8,552 nucleotides of DNA from an uncultured Collinsella sp. (lineage in GTDB: Bacteria > Actinomycetota > Coriobacteriia > Coriobacteriales > Coriobacteriaceae). Made by a program: the position numbers and the translations under genes. Of this stretch, positions 5,787-8,552 are shown in pieces. Position 1 is the first letter of the stretch; every line of letters begins with the position of its first letter. The notes below the pieces were generated by a model. That model did no database searches. It was not told the DNA's origin and saw only the letters and a list, made by a program, of their open reading frames with translations. The stretch is taken from the NCBI GenBank assembly GCA_902491395.1, contig CABUHO010000042.1:1-8552 (forward strand), given 5' to 3'.

Positions 5787-7265
5787 TTAGATCAACACGC
5801 AGGCGACGGTCAGGATGATGGCGCAGACGACGGAGAGCGCGACGATGAGCTTAAGGGCAAACTTGAGCCAGGTCGTCCACTCGATCTTGGCCAGGGCGAG
5901 GCCGCCCATGATGGCGCCGGAGGTCGGGGTGAACAGGTTCACGACACCGATGGCGGCGGAGAAGATCATGACCATGACCTCAGGCGAGAAGCCGAGCTTA
6001 ACAGCCAGCGGTCCCATGATGGGCATGGAGACGGTAGCCATACCAGAGGTCGAGGGGATCAGGAAGGACAGGCCGAAGTAGACCAGGAAGCTCATGGGAG
6101 CGAAGATCACGCCGGACAGGCCAGCCAGAGCATTGGCGGCAGCGTCGAGGACGTAGACGTCGAGGCCGGTGTTAGCCATGAGGACGGAGATACCACGGGC
6201 GAGGGCGATGACGAGAACAACGGACATCATGTCGGCAGCACCGGTGATGAAGGTGTTGACGATCTGCTTCTCGGACAGGCCACCGATGATACCGATCAGG
6301 ATAGCCATGAGGAAGAACCAGGTGGAAGCCTCGTCGAAGTACCACTGACCAATGGGCAGGCCGGTGATCAGGGCAGACCAGCCCTGGACGACGGTGTTAC
6401 CGTCGGCATCGTAGACAGCGCCAGCGTCAAAGAAGTTGGCGACGCCCTCGTTGAGGTCTGCCAGCGGGATGAAGCCGACAATCATGACGACGAAGGTGAA
6501 GGCGAAGGCGATCAGAACACCCTTCTGACGACCGGTGAGCTTGACCTCCTTGTGAACCTCGGAAGCAGCCTTACCGTGAGCCTCTTCGGCGTCCTTGAGC
6601 TCCTGCATCGACAGGATGGTGGAACCCTTATCAGCCTTGACCTTCTTGGCATAGTTCATCACGAAGACGATGGACATGGCGGTAGTGACAATCCACAGGA
6701 CGGCACCGAGGCCGATGATGATGGACTGATTCACGGCAATGTCAACGCCGGTCAGAGCGTCGACGGCAGCGCCGACGGCGAACGGGTTAACCGTGGAGCC
6801 GAGGCAGCCGCAGCCAGCGCCGAGCAGGACGGTAGCGGCGCCGACCATAGGGTCGAAGCCAGCGGCCATCATGGTAGCAGCGAGCAGGGCGTAGAAGGGA
6901 ACGGTCTCCTCGCACATACCATAGGTGGTACCACCGAGGGAGAAGATGAGCATCAGCACGGGAATGAGCATGATCTCATTGCCCTTAAGCTTCTGCACCA
7001 GAACGGCGATGCCGTTGTCCAGGGCGCCGGTCTCGGTCATCATGCCGAGGAAGCCGCCCAGGATCATAACGAAGAGGCAGACGGGCAGAGCGTCAGCGAA
7101 GCCCAGGATCGGGGCGGTGCAGAAATCGCTCAGACGGGCGGCAGTAACCGCGCCGCCGGACGTGCCGGAGACGATAACGGTAATCACTGCGACAATTGCC
7201 AGCAGAGCAAGAAGAATGGTGAACGATGAAGGCATACCGCGCTTTTTCTTAGCGGTCTCAGTCAT
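5787..7265 (-). CDS. YfcC/DcuC-family membrane carrier, probable arginine/ornithine exchanger
   Basis: A 492-residue polytopic inner-membrane protein of the YfcC / C4-dicarboxylate carrier (DcuC) family. About a dozen hydrophobic segments are visible, for example near 13-33, 60-78, 98-112, 140-155, 181-204, 249-266, 316-330, 344-362, 385-403, 430-446 and 466-492. A charged loop (about 205-248) divides two halves. Each half has a polar re-entrant-like motif: GCGCLGSTVNP (151-161) in the first, IPSTSGMATVSMP (403-415) and FTPTSGA (445-451) in the second. Family members next to arginine deiminase genes, such as pneumococcal ArcD, exchange arginine and ornithine, so location after arcA and arcB suggests that substrate; this is inference. 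The start at 7265 has GAAGGGGGG nine bases upstream; ATGs at 7274 and 7292 overlap or precede that site. A terminator separates it from arcB. Confidence 0.88.
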   Translation of the reverse strand: MTETAKKKRGMPSSFTILLALLAIVAVITVIVSGTSGGAVTAARLSDFCTAPILGFADALPVCLFVMILGGFLGMMTETGALDNGIAVLVQKLKGNEIMLIPVLMLIFSLGGTTYGMCEETVPFYALLAATMMAAGFDPMVGAATVLLGAGCGCLGSTVNPFAVGAAVDALTGVDIAVNQSIIIGLGAVLWIVTTAMSIVFVMNYAKKVKADKGSTILSMQELKDAEEAHGKAASEVHKEVKLTGRQKGVLIAFAFTFVVMIVGFIPLADLNEGVANFFDAGAVYDADGNTVVQGWSALITGLPIGQWYFDEASTWFFLMAILIGIIGGLSEKQIVNTFITGAADMMSVVLVIALARGISVLMANTGLDVYVLDAAANALAGLSGVIFAPMSFLVYFGLSFLIPSTSGMATVSMPIMGPLAVKLGFSPEVMVMIFSAAIGVVNLFTPTSGAIMGGLALAKIEWTTWLKFALKLIVALSVVCAIILTVACVLI

Positions 7266-7284
7266 AGTTCTCATCCCCCCTTCA

Positions 7285-7339
7285 TAAATCATTTACTGAT
7301 CTCGCCCGAAGCGGCTCTTCCGTGCCGTGCCTGCCGCTT
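7285..7339 (-). promoter_or_regulatory. Transporter leader with palindromic operator-like motifs
   Basis: The leader between the arcB terminator and the transporter has two symmetric motifs. TAAAT-c-ATTTA (7285-7295) is a perfect AT-rich palindrome right before the Shine-Dalgarno. AAGCGGC (7309-7315) and GCCGCTT (7333-7339) form a 7-bp inverted repeat with a 17-base spacer. They could bind a regulator or form a leader stem. I found no convincing -35/-10 pair here. Confidence 0.3.
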
Positions 7340-7360
7340 GATGCGAGATTATTACCAGAT

Positions 7361-7397
7361 AAAACCGCTCGGGGTGTGCAGCAATACACCCCGAGCG
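7361..7397 (-). terminator. Intrinsic terminator of arcB
   Basis: A perfect 12-pair stem, arms 7366-7377 (CGCTCGGGGTGT) and 7386-7397, loop 8. On the minus strand it is followed by GTTTTATC. It starts 16 bases after the arcB stop and would reduce or stop read-through into the transporter. Confidence 0.9.
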
Positions 7398-7412
7398 AGA
7401 TGCTAGGTGCTC

Positions 7413-8408
7413 TTACTTGAGCGTGGCGTACATGACAGCCTTGATGGTGTGCATGCGGTTCTCGGCCTCGTCGAAGACCTTGGAAGCGGGGCTCTCGAAG
7501 ACCTCGTCGGTGACCTCCTGCTCGGTGATACCGAACTGCTCGCACTTCTCGGCGCCAATGGTGGTGTTGGTGTCGTGGAAGCTGGGCAGGCAGTGCAGGA
7601 AGATGGCACCCGGGTTGGCCATAGCCATGACCTCGGAGGTGACACGATACGGGGTGAGCTGAGCGATGCGCTCGGCCCAAACCTCGTCAGGCTCGCCCAT
7701 GGAGACCCACACGTCGGTGTAGATAACGTCGGCACCGGTGACGCCGTCCTTGACGTCGGTGGTCAGCTTGATGGTGCAGCCGTTGGCCTCGGCGATGGGC
7801 TTGCAGGCCTCGATGACGTCGTCAGCGGGCATGCACTCCTCGGGGCCGCAGGCCACAAAGTTCATGCCGAGCTTGGAGCAGACGACCATGAGGGAGCGAG
7901 CAACGTTGTTCTTGCAGTCGCCCATGAAGACGAGGGTCTTGCCCTTGATGTCGTAATTGAAGTTCTCCTGGACGGTCAGGATGTCGGCGAGCATCTGGGT
8001 GGGGTGCCACTCGGTGGTCAGGCCATTCCATACGGGCACGCCAGACTTAGCAGCGAGCTCCTCGACGTCGTCCTGGGCAAAGCCACGGAACTCGATGCCG
8101 TCATACATGCGGCCGAGAACGCGGGCGGTGTCCTCGATGGACTCCTTCTTGCCCATCTGGGACGAACCGGGATCGAGGTAGGTGACGCCCATGCCAAGAT
8201 CCATGCCGCCGACCTCGAAGGCGCAGCGGGTACGAGTGGAGGTCTTCTGGAAGAGCAGAACGATGTTCTTGCCCTCGAGATAACGGTGCGGAACGCCAGC
8301 GCGCTTCATGTCCTTGAAGTTCTTGGAGAGCTTGAGCAGGTACTCGATCTCCTCGGTGGTGAGGTCGAGGAGCTTGAGGAAGCTACGGCCGGAGAGGTTA
8401 ACACCCAT
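7413..8408 (-). CDS. arcB: Ornithine carbamoyltransferase, probably catabolic (arginine deiminase pathway)
   Basis: Interconverts citrulline plus phosphate with ornithine plus carbamoyl phosphate. In the arginine deiminase pathway it runs toward carbamoyl phosphate, from which carbamate kinase makes ATP. The 331-residue cytoplasmic product is full length. Carbamoyl-phosphate motif STRTR (57-61) starts the N-terminal domain; HPTQ (135-138) follows. The ornithine-binding SMG loop (236-238) and HCLP (272-275) are intact, and the C-terminus NRMHTIKAVMYATLK is typical. Sequence alone does not separate catabolic ArcB from biosynthetic ArgF; position directly after arcA decides for ArcB. The ATG has AAAGGA eight bases upstream. 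An AT-rich 40-base stretch with the palindrome TTACGTAA precedes it, so it may have a promoter besides read-through from arcA. Confidence 0.96.
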   Translation of the reverse strand: MGVNLSGRSFLKLLDLTTEEIEYLLKLSKNFKDMKRAGVPHRYLEGKNIVLLFQKTSTRTRCAFEVGGMDLGMGVTYLDPGSSQMGKKESIEDTARVLGRMYDGIEFRGFAQDDVEELAAKSGVPVWNGLTTEWHPTQMLADILTVQENFNYDIKGKTLVFMGDCKNNVARSLMVVCSKLGMNFVACGPEECMPADDVIEACKPIAEANGCTIKLTTDVKDGVTGADVIYTDVWVSMGEPDEVWAERIAQLTPYRVTSEVMAMANPGAIFLHCLPSFHDTNTTIGAEKCEQFGITEQEVTDEVFESPASKVFDEAENRMHTIKAVMYATLK

Positions 8409-8425
8409 GGTTCAAATCCTTTCGA

Positions 8426-8443
8426 AAAAATGAATTACGTAAA
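8426..8443 (-). promoter_or_regulatory. AT-rich palindromic site upstream of arcB
   Basis: The 8-bp palindrome TTACGTAA (8435-8442) lies within the only AT-rich block between arcA and arcB (about 8411-8447). On the minus strand the block reads ATTTACGTAATTCATTTTTT. TGAATTACGTAAAT on the plus strand faintly resembles arginine-repressor boxes (TGAAT...ATTCA), but the second half-site is poor. Possible operator; no clear promoter hexamers. Confidence 0.25.
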
Positions 8444-8453
8444 TAGTAGCGGT

Positions 8454-8468
8454 GCCCGTTTGACGGGC
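8454..8468. repeat. Short GC hairpin in the arcA-arcB gap
   Basis: GCCCGT (8454-8459) pairs perfectly with ACGGGC (8463-8468) around TTG. It lies directly after the larger stem at 8473-8501, so the two may form a tandem structure in the arcA-arcB transcript. Confidence 0.45.
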
Positions 8469-8501
8469 GAAACCGGTGCGGTTGTAGGGGGACCGCACCG
8501 G
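8469..8501 (-). terminator. Hairpin after arcA, weak terminator or attenuating stem
   Basis: CCGGTGCGGT (8473-8482) pairs perfectly with ACCGCACCGG (8492-8501), loop 9. The minus strand continues TTTCGCCCG, so the U tail is only three bases. It starts 12 bases after the arcA stop. It may set the arcA:arcB ratio by partial termination or protect the arcA 3' end. Confidence 0.5.
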
Positions 8502-8513
8502 AAACGGAAAGAC

Positions 8514-8552
8514 TTAGAGGTCCTCGCGCCAGAAGGGCATGCTCATGCAGCG
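8514..8552 (-). CDS. arcA: Arginine deiminase, C-terminal end only (cut by the window edge)
   Basis: Only the last 12 codons and the TAA are present: RCMSMPFWREDL. The RCMSMP stretch matches the conserved C-terminal segment of arginine deiminases, in which the Cys is the catalytic nucleophile that attacks the guanidinium carbon of arginine. The enzyme converts arginine to citrulline and ammonia and supplies arcB, which follows after 105 bases. The identification rests on a short motif but agrees with the neighbours. Confidence 0.8.
   Translation of the reverse strand, partial: RCMSMPFWREDL

Noticed and set aside
5778..7229. 483-codon plus-strand frame rich in Asp, Gly and His
   Set aside because: Exact in-register antisense of the transporter. 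The composition is what reverse-complemented hydrophobic codons give.
7266..7292. Alternative transporter starts at 7274 and 7292
   Set aside because: The 7274 ATG directly abuts the GGGGGG tract, leaving no spacing, and the 7292 ATG lies upstream of it. The 7265 ATG has a nine-base spacing.

Overview
The window looks like part of a chromosome from a GC-rich, anaerobic actinobacterium, most likely in the Coriobacteriia and close to Collinsella. The basis is the strong G/C codon bias, a pyrG-xerD pair as in actinobacteria, an arginine deiminase cluster with a DcuC/YfcC-type transporter, and repeat-like intergenic hairpins of a kind I associate from memory with Collinsella-type genomes. The genus is an inference. 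All recognised genes read leftward (minus strand). GC-rich codon bias produces very long plus-strand open frames opposite the real genes, and I treat these as shadows.

In transcription order, from right to left. (1) Arginine catabolism, 8552-5787. The last 12 codons of arginine deiminase (arcA) enter at the right edge and include the expected active-site Cys motif. Catabolic ornithine carbamoyltransferase (arcB) follows, then a clear terminator, then a YfcC/DcuC-family membrane carrier that is probably the arginine/ornithine exchanger. Together they would import arginine, deiminate it to citrulline, and split citrulline to ornithine and carbamoyl phosphate. Carbamate kinase, needed for the ATP step, is not in the window. 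(2) A 600-base intergenic stretch, 5187-5786, packed with repeats. It holds a perfect 21-bp inverted repeat, two tandem copies of a ~100-bp unit spaced 110 bp apart, several perfect hairpins and an 11-bp tandem duplication. (3) A 493-residue DUF1846 (UPF0371) protein with its own TATAAT box and terminator. (4) A small winged-helix protein with a strong ribosome binding site and a textbook terminator. (5) pyrG (CTP synthase), followed two bases after its stop by xerD (tyrosine recombinase for chromosome dimer resolution), a translationally coupled pair. Downstream of xerD is a long imperfect hairpin that probably ends the transcript and may be a dispersed repeat.

The genes belong to known families. 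No new multi-gene system is evident. The least explained material is the repeat cluster between the transporter and the DUF1846 gene, the 186-249 hairpin, the unknown role of the DUF1846 and winged-helix proteins, and a 16-codon reading frame just before pyrG.
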